From positions 124,001 to 188,000 of the forward strand of contig NZ_JBHRTA010000008.1 of assembly GCF_042646065.1 (NCBI RefSeq): a stretch of DNA of 64,000 nucleotides. The letters run 5' to 3'. Origin of the DNA: Parapedobacter deserti (GTDB lineage Bacteria > Bacteroidota > Bacteroidia > Sphingobacteriales > Sphingobacteriaceae). The translations under genes were made by a program, and so were the position numbers. Below the pieces are notes generated by a model, which was not told where the DNA came from, made no database searches, and saw only the letters and a list, made by a program, of their open reading frames with translations. Shown one piece after another: positions 36,793 to 45,094 of the stretch. Positions within the stretch are counted from its first letter, which is position 1. Each line of letters starts with the position of its first letter.

Positions 36793-38061
36793 ATGAAACG
36801 AGAAAAAAAATACCTCTATATTATCGTCGCGCTGTTTTGTATAATCGGTACATACAGTTGTAAACAGGAGTTTTTTCCTCCCGAAGTGGGAGCACCTATC
36901 CCCATAGATCAAGATGATATCGTCTATCCTGCATTATTGGAGGCATTGCCGGAGACGGGCTATGAGACTTTTAAAGCGATATGGAGTCGAAGCGGAGTCA
37001 AAGACGTCATTGCTGCCGGTGAATACGGTAAAGAAAATTTCACCTACTTTGTTCCTAATGACGAAGTAATGGCTGCTGCTGGATATACTATTTCTACCAT
37101 ACAGGGAATGTCCGATTTATCTCTTGATACCCTCGTACGTATGCACGTTATGCGGTCCAAAGTTGTGATAGCCGATTTGTTTCCCGGTACCGATTTAGCG
37201 TTCCATAGTTTACTGCAGATTGATGAACTATTTATTACCCACCAGAGTAGCTATGTCTTTCGTCATTATCTGCATAAAACGGATGATGGACTCCTCCATA
37301 ATGGAATTTCAATGGAATTGTTCGAGGAATTTTCCGTGAACAACGGGAATGCTGTTTTGGTCGGCAGCGTAATAGCTCTTCCCGATAAGCAGGTGATTGA
37401 TGTGATCAAGGAAGATAATCGCTTTAATCTTTTTCTAAAAGCAATGGACTTAAATGTAGAAATGCGTGTGAAGTTTTATGAGGCGAATTGGTACACCAAC
37501 GCCGCCTTGATGGATAGGGCATTATACGAACACCCTTTTGTGCTTGATGAGAATACGATCCCTTCGAATTATATACCCCATCTCCCTTCCTTGACCGTGT
37601 TTTTGCCGACTGATGAAGCTTTTCATCAAGTCGGCATCCATACGATTGAAGATTTGATCGCCGTTAGCCAACGTGCTGATCTGGGAGACGTATCGGGCGA
37701 CGACTGGTCAGGGAGGGAGACTCCTTTGGAAAACATACTTCATTTGCACACCATTCGAGGAAGCGCGAATGTTTCAATCACAAATAATTTTCAGATCCCA
37801 GAACTTCCGCTATACGTGCAAGTTTCAAATAGCGGCGCCTCGAATTCCACATTTTTTAAACGCGACTTCCTAAATCCGCAATTTTCTAAAGCGGCTGCAC
37901 TGGCATCTTACGATTTCGGTTCGAGTGGTAGCGGCAAGGTAACCGTTCAAGCGTCTGGTTCGGCATACGAGCCTGCTACCATTTCTGAGACTATCATGAC
38001 GTGGCAAGGACCGGTACACATTGTGGACAGGTTGATTATAGGGGAGGGCACAACATTATAA
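36793..38061 (+). CDS. Fasciclin-like (FAS1) lipoprotein 2
   Basis: A 422-residue lipoprotein (signal with lipobox IGTYSCKQ). Two diverged FAS1 units: the first has NFTYFVPNDEVMAAAG and LVRMHVMRSKVV, the second LTVFLPTDEAFHQVG and ILHLHTIRGSANV. The usual APTN of H1 boxes has changed to VPND and LPTD, so sequence drift is greater than in its neighbours. It probably serves a related adhesive or structural role. The base composition looks more AT-rich than the adjacent genes by eye. The next FAS1 gene starts two bases after its stop. Confidence 0.8.
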   Translation: MKREKKYLYIIVALFCIIGTYSCKQEFFPPEVGAPIPIDQDDIVYPALLEALPETGYETFKAIWSRSGVKDVIAAGEYGKENFTYFVPNDEVMAAAGYTISTIQGMSDLSLDTLVRMHVMRSKVVIADLFPGTDLAFHSLLQIDELFITHQSSYVFRHYLHKTDDGLLHNGISMELFEEFSVNNGNAVLVGSVIALPDKQVIDVIKEDNRFNLFLKAMDLNVEMRVKFYEANWYTNAALMDRALYEHPFVLDENTIPSNYIPHLPSLTVFLPTDEAFHQVGIHTIEDLIAVSQRADLGDVSGDDWSGRETPLENILHLHTIRGSANVSITNNFQIPELPLYVQVSNSGASNSTFFKRDFLNPQFSKAAALASYDFGSSGSGKVTVQASGSAYEPATISETIMTWQGPVHIVDRLIIGEGTTL

Positions 38062-38063
38062 AG

Positions 38064-39077
38064 ATGAAAATTTCAATGTCAACAGAAAACAAATTGATAC
38101 GATATAGAGCAAGCATTTGTACAATTGGCTTGTTGGTTCTGTTCTCCTGTTCAAAGGATGACAATATCCTTGTCGAAGAACCAGACTACACCACGCTGAC
38201 CTATGTGGTTGAGGATAACTTTAACCTTTCGCACTTATTTTTTGCGTTAGGCCGGACGGGCTTGGATGAGGAATTGGTGAAACCAGGACCGTATACGCTA
38301 TTGGCCAGCTCCAATACGGGATTCCAAAATGCCGGATTAGGCTCCCAGACCCAACTCTTTAATCTGCCCGTCGGTGTTTTGTCGCAGCGCATGCAATACC
38401 ACATCATTCCCGGAAAGGTATCGTTCAGGGACTTACCCTTAGCGGCGAACCAGGAAATTATGACCATGACCGGAAAACCGGTCTATGTCAGCAAAGTGGC
38501 CCAGGATCAAGACACCTTGACGTTGATCAACGGTGCCGAACTAGCCATGGAGGATTTTGAAGCGTCAAATGGGTATCTGCAGGTAGTAAATGGTTTTTTA
38601 CAGCCTTTCGTTTACGAAAACGTGATCGACAACATCGTCAACCTTCCCGAACTAACCATGTTCTATCGGGCCATACAAAACGCCGGTTTGGAAGATCGGA
38701 TCCGAAATGCGCAAGGGCAGACTATCTATGCACCCAACAATGCGGCTTTTGTAGCAGCTGGTTATGCTGACTTGCGGGCGCTGGATGCAGAAGACCCGGT
38801 AATATTGCGGCAACGCTTGCTAATGCATATTGTGGGAGAACGGTTGTTTATGCAAGACTATATTTTGCTGGCAGAGGTAACCGCCAACACCTATCAACAG
38901 AAAATGCTAGATGAAAGCATTGTTACGATCAATATGTCGAGACGAACCGGAGGTCTCCGACCTATCAACAGCATTACGCTGCGCGGGCCTGGAAACACCG
39001 GCAACGTTTCGGTGGGAGAACGAGACTTGATCACCAACAATGGCATCATCAATATCATCAACGGTGTGCTGCAGTAA
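38064..39077 (+). CDS. Fasciclin (FAS1) domain lipoprotein 3
   Basis: The frame opens at 38001 but the ATG at 38064 provides the lipoprotein signal (lipobox VLFSCSKD) and avoids overlap, giving 337 residues. Two FAS1 units: the first with YTLLASSNTGFQNAG and MQYHIIPGKVSF, the second with QTIYAPNNAAFVAAG, LLMHIVGERLF and NNGIINIINGVLQ at the C-terminus. It is the third of three consecutive FAS1 lipoproteins, each apparently with two domains. The Oar-like receptor gene follows 40 bp downstream. Confidence 0.87.
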   Translation: MKISMSTENKLIRYRASICTIGLLVLFSCSKDDNILVEEPDYTTLTYVVEDNFNLSHLFFALGRTGLDEELVKPGPYTLLASSNTGFQNAGLGSQTQLFNLPVGVLSQRMQYHIIPGKVSFRDLPLAANQEIMTMTGKPVYVSKVAQDQDTLTLINGAELAMEDFEASNGYLQVVNGFLQPFVYENVIDNIVNLPELTMFYRAIQNAGLEDRIRNAQGQTIYAPNNAAFVAAGYADLRALDAEDPVILRQRLLMHIVGERLFMQDYILLAEVTANTYQQKMLDESIVTINMSRRTGGLRPINSITLRGPGNTGNVSVGERDLITNNGIINIINGVLQ

Positions 39078-39117
39078 CAGGTAGTTGAAGAAGACATAAA
39101 TTTAAATAAACGTGATA

Positions 39118-42100
39118 ATGAAACGCTATATAGTATTATTTAGCTTGCTTATACTTTACACTTTTTCCGCCTTTTCACAGGAAACCGGCGGTGCACTGAC
39201 CGGCCAAGTCATTGACCAGGCTGGGTCTCCGATACAAGGAGCTACCATAACCGCAATACACACGCCGTCGGGCACACGTTATGCTGTTTCAACGGGAGCG
39301 GATGGCCGGTATCGGCTTGACAACCTGCGTATCGGTGGACCCTACGAGGTGACTGCTTCACTGGTGGGAAAGGCCCCGGTATCACAAGGGTCGATTATGG
39401 TAAGGCTCGGAGGCGCACAACGGGTGGACTTAACGCTGCTGGACGATGTCCAGCAGTTGGAAATGGTGGCCGTCACGGCCCGCCGCGCTGCGGAAAAGGC
39501 CAACACCTATGGTGCTGGGCAGAACATCAGTGCCGAGCAGGTGCGCAATATGCCAACCATCAGCCGCTCGGTGACCGATATTACCAGACAAGTGCCGCAA
39601 GGCAGCAAAGACAACAGCTTTGCCGGAACGAATTTCCGTTATAATAATGTCACCGTGGATGGGGCAATCAACAACGACGCAATCGGTTTTTCTCCTTCCC
39701 TGGGCGGACAGACCGGAACCTCAGGCATGCCGGGAAGTAGTACGCGGACAAATCCGATTTCGTTAGACGCAATCCAAGATATGCAGGTATACCTGGCACC
39801 CTACGATGTGAAAATAGGCAATTTCACGGGTGGGTCGGTAAATGCTGTGACCCGCAGTGGCACCAATGAGGTGGAAGGATCGGTGTACGGCTATGGACGT
39901 AATGCCACGATCACGGGCAATGACAGGGTAGGTACGCTCGGCAGTATGGAAAGTGATTTTCATGATCTCCAAACGGGATTGCGCCTGGGATTCCCTATCC
40001 TGAAAAACAAATTGTTCTTTTTTACGAATATGGAATATACCTCTCGGAATGATCCCACCCAATTGATTGCGGGCACAGCTGAGACAGCTCACATACTCAG
40101 TGTGGCCGATGCCGCTATCCTGAGCGAATCAGCACTCAACCGATATGGTGATATCTTTGAGGTAGGCACACCCGGTCTGTTTGTGAATCAGAGCAGATCA
40201 ACCAAGTTCTTCGGCCGTATCGATTGGAACATCAACGAACGCCACCAGTTGGCTATCCGCAACAACACGATTTTCAGCAAGGCCACGCATATGGACCGGG
40301 ACCAGCAGGATTTCCGGTTCAGCAGCATGGCGTTCGACCAGACTAATAACCAGGTCAGCACGGTTGCGGAATTGAAAAGCCGGTTAAAAAATAACCTGAC
40401 TGCCAACTTTATCCTGGGATACACATTGATAAATGATTATCGAGATCCGCAGAGCGATGCGAGCCTGCCCCAGATTCAGATACAGGGAAGAACGCCCGGA
40501 ACAACCATTTATCTTGGTACGGACCGGGAGGCGAGTATATTCGATATGAGGCAACGCACGTTGGAACTGACCGCCAACCTTAACTGGAACATTGGCAACC
40601 AACGCTGGACGTTCGGTACGCACAACGAACTGTATGGAATCCGGTATGGCTTTGTAAACGGATGGAACGGCCGGATTGACTTTCTGAGCATCGAGGATTT
40701 TTTGGACAATGCTCCATATAGGGTACGGGGGAGTTATAATTATGAAAATAACAATAGGGATTTCATAATGGATAATCCCCCAGCAAATTTTGACGTCAAT
40801 ATGTACAGTGTATACGTACAAAATGAAATACGGGTCAACGACCGGCTGTTAGTCACGCCTGGTTTACGTGCAGACTTGGCGCACCTACCTACGTTGCCCA
40901 CCTTGAATGAAAAAGTGCAAAGCATGTTGCCCGATCCTGATTTCGGCAAGACTTATTTCTATACGCCAGTCAACAGGATCAACAACGATTTTTTAAACAA
41001 GGTTCAATTCTCACCCAGAATAGGCGTCCGATGGGAGGCGTTGGAAAACAGGCAGTTGGTGGTTAGAGGAGGAGCGGGATTGTTTACGGGCAGGATTCCA
41101 TTTTCCTGGTTGGCTTATGCTTATTACAACACAGGACTGACGTATGGAGCCTTTGATCAGCGTGCCGAGAACAAACCCTTTGCCCCCGGTAGCGATGCCG
41201 TCCGGCCAAGTGAAAATGGATTGGCCAATTTCATAGCTGAAAACGGGGTGGTCGTTAATGATCCCAGCAGCGGCAAGACACAGGTGGACTTGATCGACAA
41301 CGGGTTTACCATGCCGCAGGTGTTCCGCACCAGTTTAGGGTTGGATTATACAGCCGGTGGTGGATGGGATTTCACGTTGGAGGGCATCTTTACAAAAAAC
41401 ATCAACGACCTCCTGTTTCAGCAGGTCAATACCCGGGATTTTACCTTATGGCACGGTTATGACGACAGCCAACAACAACCGGTTTACGATGGTACGGTGG
41501 ACGAACGTTTTACCAATGTGTATCTGCTGAGCAACACCAGTGAAGGCTACCGTTACAGTGTGACGGGGACCGTGACGAAGGCCATCGGAGAACGGTTCAA
41601 CGCCACGGCGAGCTATACGTTCGGGGAGTCGAAGGACATCTCCAACGGTGTCCGCAACTCGATGGAAAGCAACTGGCAGCTGAACCAGTCGCTGGTGCCC
41701 AACAACCCCACACTGGCCTACAGCAACTTTGATATCCGGCACCGCATCGTGGCGGGCATCAGTTATGGGCATGACTGGAACAGGGTCGGCCGCACCAACG
41801 TCAACCTGTTCTTCTCGGCGCAGTCGGGCAGCCCGTTCACGTACGGCATCGTGAACAACAGCATTCAAGGGCTTCCGCAGCAGGTGAGCCTGGTATATAT
41901 CCCACAGCGCAATGAGGCCATACGCTACTTCAAGGACGTACCGGGTGGACAGACAGCGGCGCAGCAGGCCGAGGCCTTTAACCGATTCATCGATGGGAAT
42001 GATTACCTGTCATCCAGGCGCGGGGACTTCACCGAGCGGAACACCGGGCGTACGCCCTGGAATGTGCAGGCCGACCTGCGGCTGGCGCATGAGGTGCCGG

Positions 42101-42366
42101 TGAACCGGTTAGGTCATTCCATCACGATAAGTGCTGACATCATCAACGTGACCAACCTGCTGCACCGGAAATGGGGGGTACAATATTTCTCGCCGAACAC
42201 GTTCAACTCGACCAGCTCGGTAGGATTGACACCAACACTGTTCCCCCCGCAGCAGAACGACGGCAACTGGCCGGTGTTCACCTTCAGCGACCCCGGAAGG
42301 CCGTACAGTATCGATTACTTCAATTCCAGGGCACAGGCACAACTGGGCTTGAGGTATACGTTTTAA
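39118..42366 (+). CDS. Oar-like TonB-dependent outer-membrane receptor
   Basis: A 1082-residue protein from ATG 39118 (a GTG lies two codons earlier). Signal peptide ends at AFSQE. An N-terminal carboxypeptidase-regulatory-like domain (about 25-105; TGQVIDQAGSPIQGATI) precedes a plug with RQVPQGSKDNSFAGTNF and NAVTRSGTNEVEGSV, then a barrel ending in an aromatic residue (LGLRYTF). The plug and barrel motifs are of the Oar/OmpA-related TonB type rather than SusC. There is no STN domain, so it cannot signal to FecR. In Myxococcus, Oar is linked to protease secretion; a similar export role for the lipoproteins here is speculative. Confidence 0.88.
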   Translation: MKRYIVLFSLLILYTFSAFSQETGGALTGQVIDQAGSPIQGATITAIHTPSGTRYAVSTGADGRYRLDNLRIGGPYEVTASLVGKAPVSQGSIMVRLGGAQRVDLTLLDDVQQLEMVAVTARRAAEKANTYGAGQNISAEQVRNMPTISRSVTDITRQVPQGSKDNSFAGTNFRYNNVTVDGAINNDAIGFSPSLGGQTGTSGMPGSSTRTNPISLDAIQDMQVYLAPYDVKIGNFTGGSVNAVTRSGTNEVEGSVYGYGRNATITGNDRVGTLGSMESDFHDLQTGLRLGFPILKNKLFFFTNMEYTSRNDPTQLIAGTAETAHILSVADAAILSESALNRYGDIFEVGTPGLFVNQSRSTKFFGRIDWNINERHQLAIRNNTIFSKATHMDRDQQDFRFSSMAFDQTNNQVSTVAELKSRLKNNLTANFILGYTLINDYRDPQSDASLPQIQIQGRTPGTTIYLGTDREASIFDMRQRTLELTANLNWNIGNQRWTFGTHNELYGIRYGFVNGWNGRIDFLSIEDFLDNAPYRVRGSYNYENNNRDFIMDNPPANFDVNMYSVYVQNEIRVNDRLLVTPGLRADLAHLPTLPTLNEKVQSMLPDPDFGKTYFYTPVNRINNDFLNKVQFSPRIGVRWEALENRQLVVRGGAGLFTGRIPFSWLAYAYYNTGLTYGAFDQRAENKPFAPGSDAVRPSENGLANFIAENGVVVNDPSSGKTQVDLIDNGFTMPQVFRTSLGLDYTAGGGWDFTLEGIFTKNINDLLFQQVNTRDFTLWHGYDDSQQQPVYDGTVDERFTNVYLLSNTSEGYRYSVTGTVTKAIGERFNATASYTFGESKDISNGVRNSMESNWQLNQSLVPNNPTLAYSNFDIRHRIVAGISYGHDWNRVGRTNVNLFFSAQSGSPFTYGIVNNSIQGLPQQVSLVYIPQRNEAIRYFKDVPGGQTAAQQAEAFNRFIDGNDYLSSRRGDFTERNTGRTPWNVQADLRLAHEVPVNRLGHSITISADIINVTNLLHRKWGVQYFSPNTFNSTSSVGLTPTLFPPQQNDGNWPVFTFSDPGRPYSIDYFNSRAQAQLGLRYTF

Positions 42367-42475
42367 GACTCAATAACAAACAAAGTCCGCCGGTTTCAGC
42401 AGCACTTGGCGGCGTTTATACTCCGGGCCGGAGCAGCAGCCGGTCCGGGTATTTAAATCGTAAAAGAAAGGAGCA

Positions 42476-42793
42476 ATGATGCGCGCAATAAGCAGCCGGA
42501 AACACCGGGCATTAACAGCCGCCTTGCAGCAGCTTGCTGAACTGGCCGCTGAACATGACCGGAACGGCGTTGCCGCAGGGGATATCCACGAGGGGTTATC
42601 GGCCTTGTCGGATACCTATGGGCGATACGAAGCGTTACTTGCTGAGCTCGCAGAAACCATAGCAGTCTACGAAAAGCTGCACCACGACCTGCGCGTGAAT
42701 GTATTGGGCCCCGGACTTCGCAAACTGCGTCGGCGCGCAAAAGCCGGAAACGGAGAATTGCCATTGCCGGAAGGACTGCAACTGCGCTGGTGA
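42476..42793 (+). CDS. Small helical hypothetical protein
   Basis: A 105-residue, highly charged, Ala/Leu-rich protein predicted to be mostly helical and perhaps coiled-coil (LTAALQQLAELAAEHDR; EALLAELAETIAVYEKLHHDL), with a basic region RKLRRRAKAG near the C-terminus. No signal peptide. A purine-rich AAAGGAG sits just before the start, an unusually good ribosome-binding site for this window. It lies 109 bp after the Oar-like receptor gene and may be the last gene of the locus. No family recognised. Confidence 0.5.
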   Translation: MMRAISSRKHRALTAALQQLAELAAEHDRNGVAAGDIHEGLSALSDTYGRYEALLAELAETIAVYEKLHHDLRVNVLGPGLRKLRRRAKAGNGELPLPEGLQLRW

Positions 42794-42873
42794 CCTGATG
42801 ATAAGTAGATAGCCCTTCTGCGTAAAAACGCTGTTCGCTGTTTTTTTATGCTCGTCGATAGAAAAGATTGACT

Positions 42874-43008
42874 ATGGATAACATTGTACTTTTGGTCTTG
42901 CTGGCACTGGTGGATGTGTTGTTAATAATCATATCCCTATTGCTGGATAGAATTTTTGCCCAGGATCGGGAATACTGGAAAGTCATGGAAGAGCTGAACG
43001 ATGGGTAA
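42874..43008 (+). CDS. 44-residue single-pass membrane peptide
   Basis: ATG at 42874 to TAA at 43006-43008. The product begins MDNIVLLVLLALVDVLLIII, a single strong transmembrane helix, followed by a short charged tail (DREYWKVMEELNDG). It lies 80 bp downstream of the 105-residue gene. Very short membrane peptides are often real but are hard to prove; only the composition and the intact frame support it. Confidence 0.4.
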   Translation: MDNIVLLVLLALVDVLLIIISLLLDRIFAQDREYWKVMEELNDG

Positions 43009-43038
43009 TGCAACGGAGAACGGTGAAGCATTGCACCG

Positions 43039-43161
43039 CTCCTTGAGCAAAACCGTTCCCTTCTTTACCGACCGGAATATGTCGAAAGCGGTTATTGCTT
43101 TCTTTTCATCTTCCGTAAGGGAAACAAACTTTGAGATAAAGTTGAATAACAAGTCTTACAT
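43039..43161 (-). pseudogene. Truncated fragment of a Crp/Fnr regulator gene
   Basis: About 120 bp are nearly the same as the first 40 codons of the Crp/Fnr gene at 25686-26261; the encoded SKFVSLTEDEKKAITAFD is identical. The second codon is a TAA stop (ATG TAA where the intact gene has ATG CAA), and similarity ends abruptly at about 43040 after LLKE. Scattered silent differences show that it is not a recent copy but a remnant of a related gene. Confidence 0.75.
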
Positions 43162-43167
43162 AACTCT

Positions 43168-43320
43168 GTGCTAAAGTACAGTGCCTGGATCAACCGGTAT
43201 ATGCCCAAGGTATCCATTGCCGGCATCGCCTTTATCATTATCGTCATCACTGGACCGGGTTTGGCGCCTGTTGTTACTTCGCATATTAAGAAATATTCAA
43301 TTCAGTTTGGGCCGAAATAG
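43168..43320 (+). pseudogene. Fragment resembling a bile acid:sodium symporter family transporter
   Basis: A 50-codon frame from GTG 43168 to TAG 43320. It reads LKYSAWINRYMPKVSIAGIA, then FIIIVITGPGLAPVV. The RYMP-SIAGI-FIIIVI pattern fits one transmembrane stretch of BASS-type transporters, which are normally more than 300 residues. Both flanks are missing. It adjoins the Crp fragment, divergently oriented, suggesting that a regulator-transporter pair was deleted here. The family call is tentative. Confidence 0.4.
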
Positions 43321-44198
43321 TAGTCAAGCCATCGAATGCATTCAGCAAACCACTCTTCATATAACGGAGTTTTCGGGAAACCGTGCCCACCGACTTCATA
43401 TTCGATAAAATCAGTTGCGATACCCTTTTTCGATAATGCCCCATGATACAGCTCACTATGACTAATGGGCACGGTTTCGTCGTCTTTGGCATGGAGGATG
43501 AGTGCGGGAGGCGTGGCTTCATCAACATGATTTTCATTTGAAAAATATTCAGTCAGTTCCCTGGAGGGCGATTTCCCCAAAAGGTTTTCTTTTGATTTTA
43601 AATGGGCAATCCCCGGTTGGAAACTGATGACGGGATATACCAGTATCTGGAAATCCGGGCGTTGTTTGTTTATGTTGTTGTTATCGAAATGATCAACTCC
43701 CATTCCCGTAGCCAACGAGGATGCTACATGGCCTCCGGCAGAAAAACCCATGACACCGATTTTCTTCAACCCTATTCCCAATCTGTTGCCATTTTCTTTA
43801 AGATAATGAAAAGCTGACCATGCGTCATTCACGGGGTCAAACGGACTGCCGTCCGACGGGCCATGTGCAGGTAATGTATATTTCAGCACAAAAGCGGTAT
43901 ATCCGCAATCTGCGAGGGATTTTGCAATCCGGAATCCTTCTTTATCCATCATGAGTTTGGCGTAACCGCCTCCGGGGCAAATAATCACGCCGATGTTTTT
44001 TTTATTGGCGGCACTTGGTTCGAACAAGGTCAGGGTTGGTCTGATAATGCCGGAACATACCCGACCGCCATTGACGATATATTGGATTTCTTTACCCTGT
44101 GATTCCCGCCGTGCATACCATTCATCGTCATAGAACTCCATAGTAATTTGGGCCGACGCTGATATTGTAAGCAGTATGAACAAGGCCGTTATTCTCAT
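43302..44198 (-). CDS. Exported alpha/beta hydrolase, BD-FAE/acetyl-esterase-like
   Basis: 298 residues from ATG 44198; the frame opens at 44234 but that would overlap the upstream gene. A signal peptide ends at ISASAQ. The catalytic triad is visible: Ser153 in GFSAGGH, Asp240 in HAKDDETVP and His272 in VGGHGF. The oxyanion-hole motif is CPGGGY. This pattern belongs to the BD-FAE/xylan-esterase-like group of alpha/beta hydrolases that remove acyl groups from carbohydrates or plant phenolics. It is the last gene of the reverse-strand locus from 55286, 16 bp after the isomerase-like gene. It may deacylate the imported or bound substrate. Confidence 0.85.
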   Translation of the reverse strand: MRITALFILLTISASAQITMEFYDDEWYARRESQGKEIQYIVNGGRVCSGIIRPTLTLFEPSAANKKNIGVIICPGGGYAKLMMDKEGFRIAKSLADCGYTAFVLKYTLPAHGPSDGSPFDPVNDAWSAFHYLKENGNRLGIGLKKIGVMGFSAGGHVASSLATGMGVDHFDNNNINKQRPDFQILVYPVISFQPGIAHLKSKENLLGKSPSRELTEYFSNENHVDEATPPALILHAKDDETVPISHSELYHGALSKKGIATDFIEYEVGGHGFPKTPLYEEWFAECIRWLDYYFGPN

Positions 44199-44214
44199 AA
44201 CTGGTAAATGTCTT

Positions 44215-45081
44215 TTATTGATACACGGCATCAAGCTGGCTTTTCAATGTTTGGTAGGCGGCTGGCGCTTGATTCGGAAAATCACTCCAGCGTGCTTCTA
44301 CAGCTAATCCCCCTTTGTAATTTATCTCTTTTAACATTCTTAAATATATGCTGAAATCGGTTCCCTCAACCCCCGGTGGCGTACGGTTTTGAGGTTCGGC
44401 AATCTCGCAGTTAAAAATATGTTTTGAGGCTGCTGATAAATGATGGGCGGGTTCATGTTCCTTTAGCATGTGATAGATGTCTGCATTGATGCCAAAATTG
44501 GGCATATTCACTTTCTCGCAGATTACCCGCGCCTCATCGACGGTGTTGACAAGGTTAGTTTCTTCTTTGTTGAGGTTTTCCAGGGCAATTTTTACGTCAT
44601 ACACAGCCGCCAGTTCGGCAAGTTTAATGCAGAGTCCCACGAATTCGCCGGTCGCCAGTGCTTTATCGTATCCCTCGGGGATTTTCCTTGCCGCGCCGCT
44701 GCCGAATACGATGAGGGATACTTTTCTCCGTTCGGCACGGCTGAAAACGGTACGCGCATACGCCAAAAGTGAATCAACGTTTGCTTCGGGGCCTACGCAT
44801 TTCATCTGTGCAGGGAAGAAACTGTTGCAGGCAAGAATGGGCATGCTGCCTTTGCCTTCGTCGAACGAAAATTCCGAGTCGCTAAGTGTGGGTTTGAGAT
44901 AGGCGGCGACACTTGGGATAATAAATTCAAAGCCAGCATTCCCGGCATCCGCCATGCGGTCAGCGGATGCGCAGACCCCAATGGAAGGGGGCATTGGGGT
45001 GTACGGTCTCGGTGCTGTACCCTGCATAGTTACGATGATGCCCAACCAGCAGGTGACCATCAAAAAGTAGTTGTGAATCAT
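44215..45081 (-). CDS. Exported sugar isomerase/epimerase-like TIM-barrel protein
   Basis: 288 residues from the ATG at 45081, chosen because it follows the previous stop by 13 bp and begins the hydrophobic signal (FLMVTCWLGIIV). The body is a xylose-isomerase-like TIM barrel (PF01261 type) with likely metal ligands in ALENLNKEE, FGINADIYH, HIFNCEIAE and GLAVEAR. Members include ketose epimerases, inosose dehydratases and, in gut Bacteroides, lyases acting on 3-keto-glycosides. Its pairing here with an exported Gfo/Idh/MocA oxidoreductase supports the last possibility, but only as inference. Confidence 0.8.
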   Translation of the reverse strand: MIHNYFLMVTCWLGIIVTMQGTAPRPYTPMPPSIGVCASADRMADAGNAGFEFIIPSVAAYLKPTLSDSEFSFDEGKGSMPILACNSFFPAQMKCVGPEANVDSLLAYARTVFSRAERRKVSLIVFGSGAARKIPEGYDKALATGEFVGLCIKLAELAAVYDVKIALENLNKEETNLVNTVDEARVICEKVNMPNFGINADIYHMLKEHEPAHHLSAASKHIFNCEIAEPQNRTPPGVEGTDFSIYLRMLKEINYKGGLAVEARWSDFPNQAPAAYQTLKSQLDAVYQ

Positions 45082-45094
45082 GATTCTTGTCGGA

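Noticed and set aside
36793..38061. Reading the second FAS1-like gene as horizontally acquired
   Set aside because: It appears more AT-rich by eye, but it is in-frame and evenly spaced within the operon; composition was not calculated.
42820..42850. Possible terminator after the 105-residue gene
   Set aside because: AAAAACGC/GCTGTTTTT pairs only with a bulge and a two-base GC core; too weak to call.
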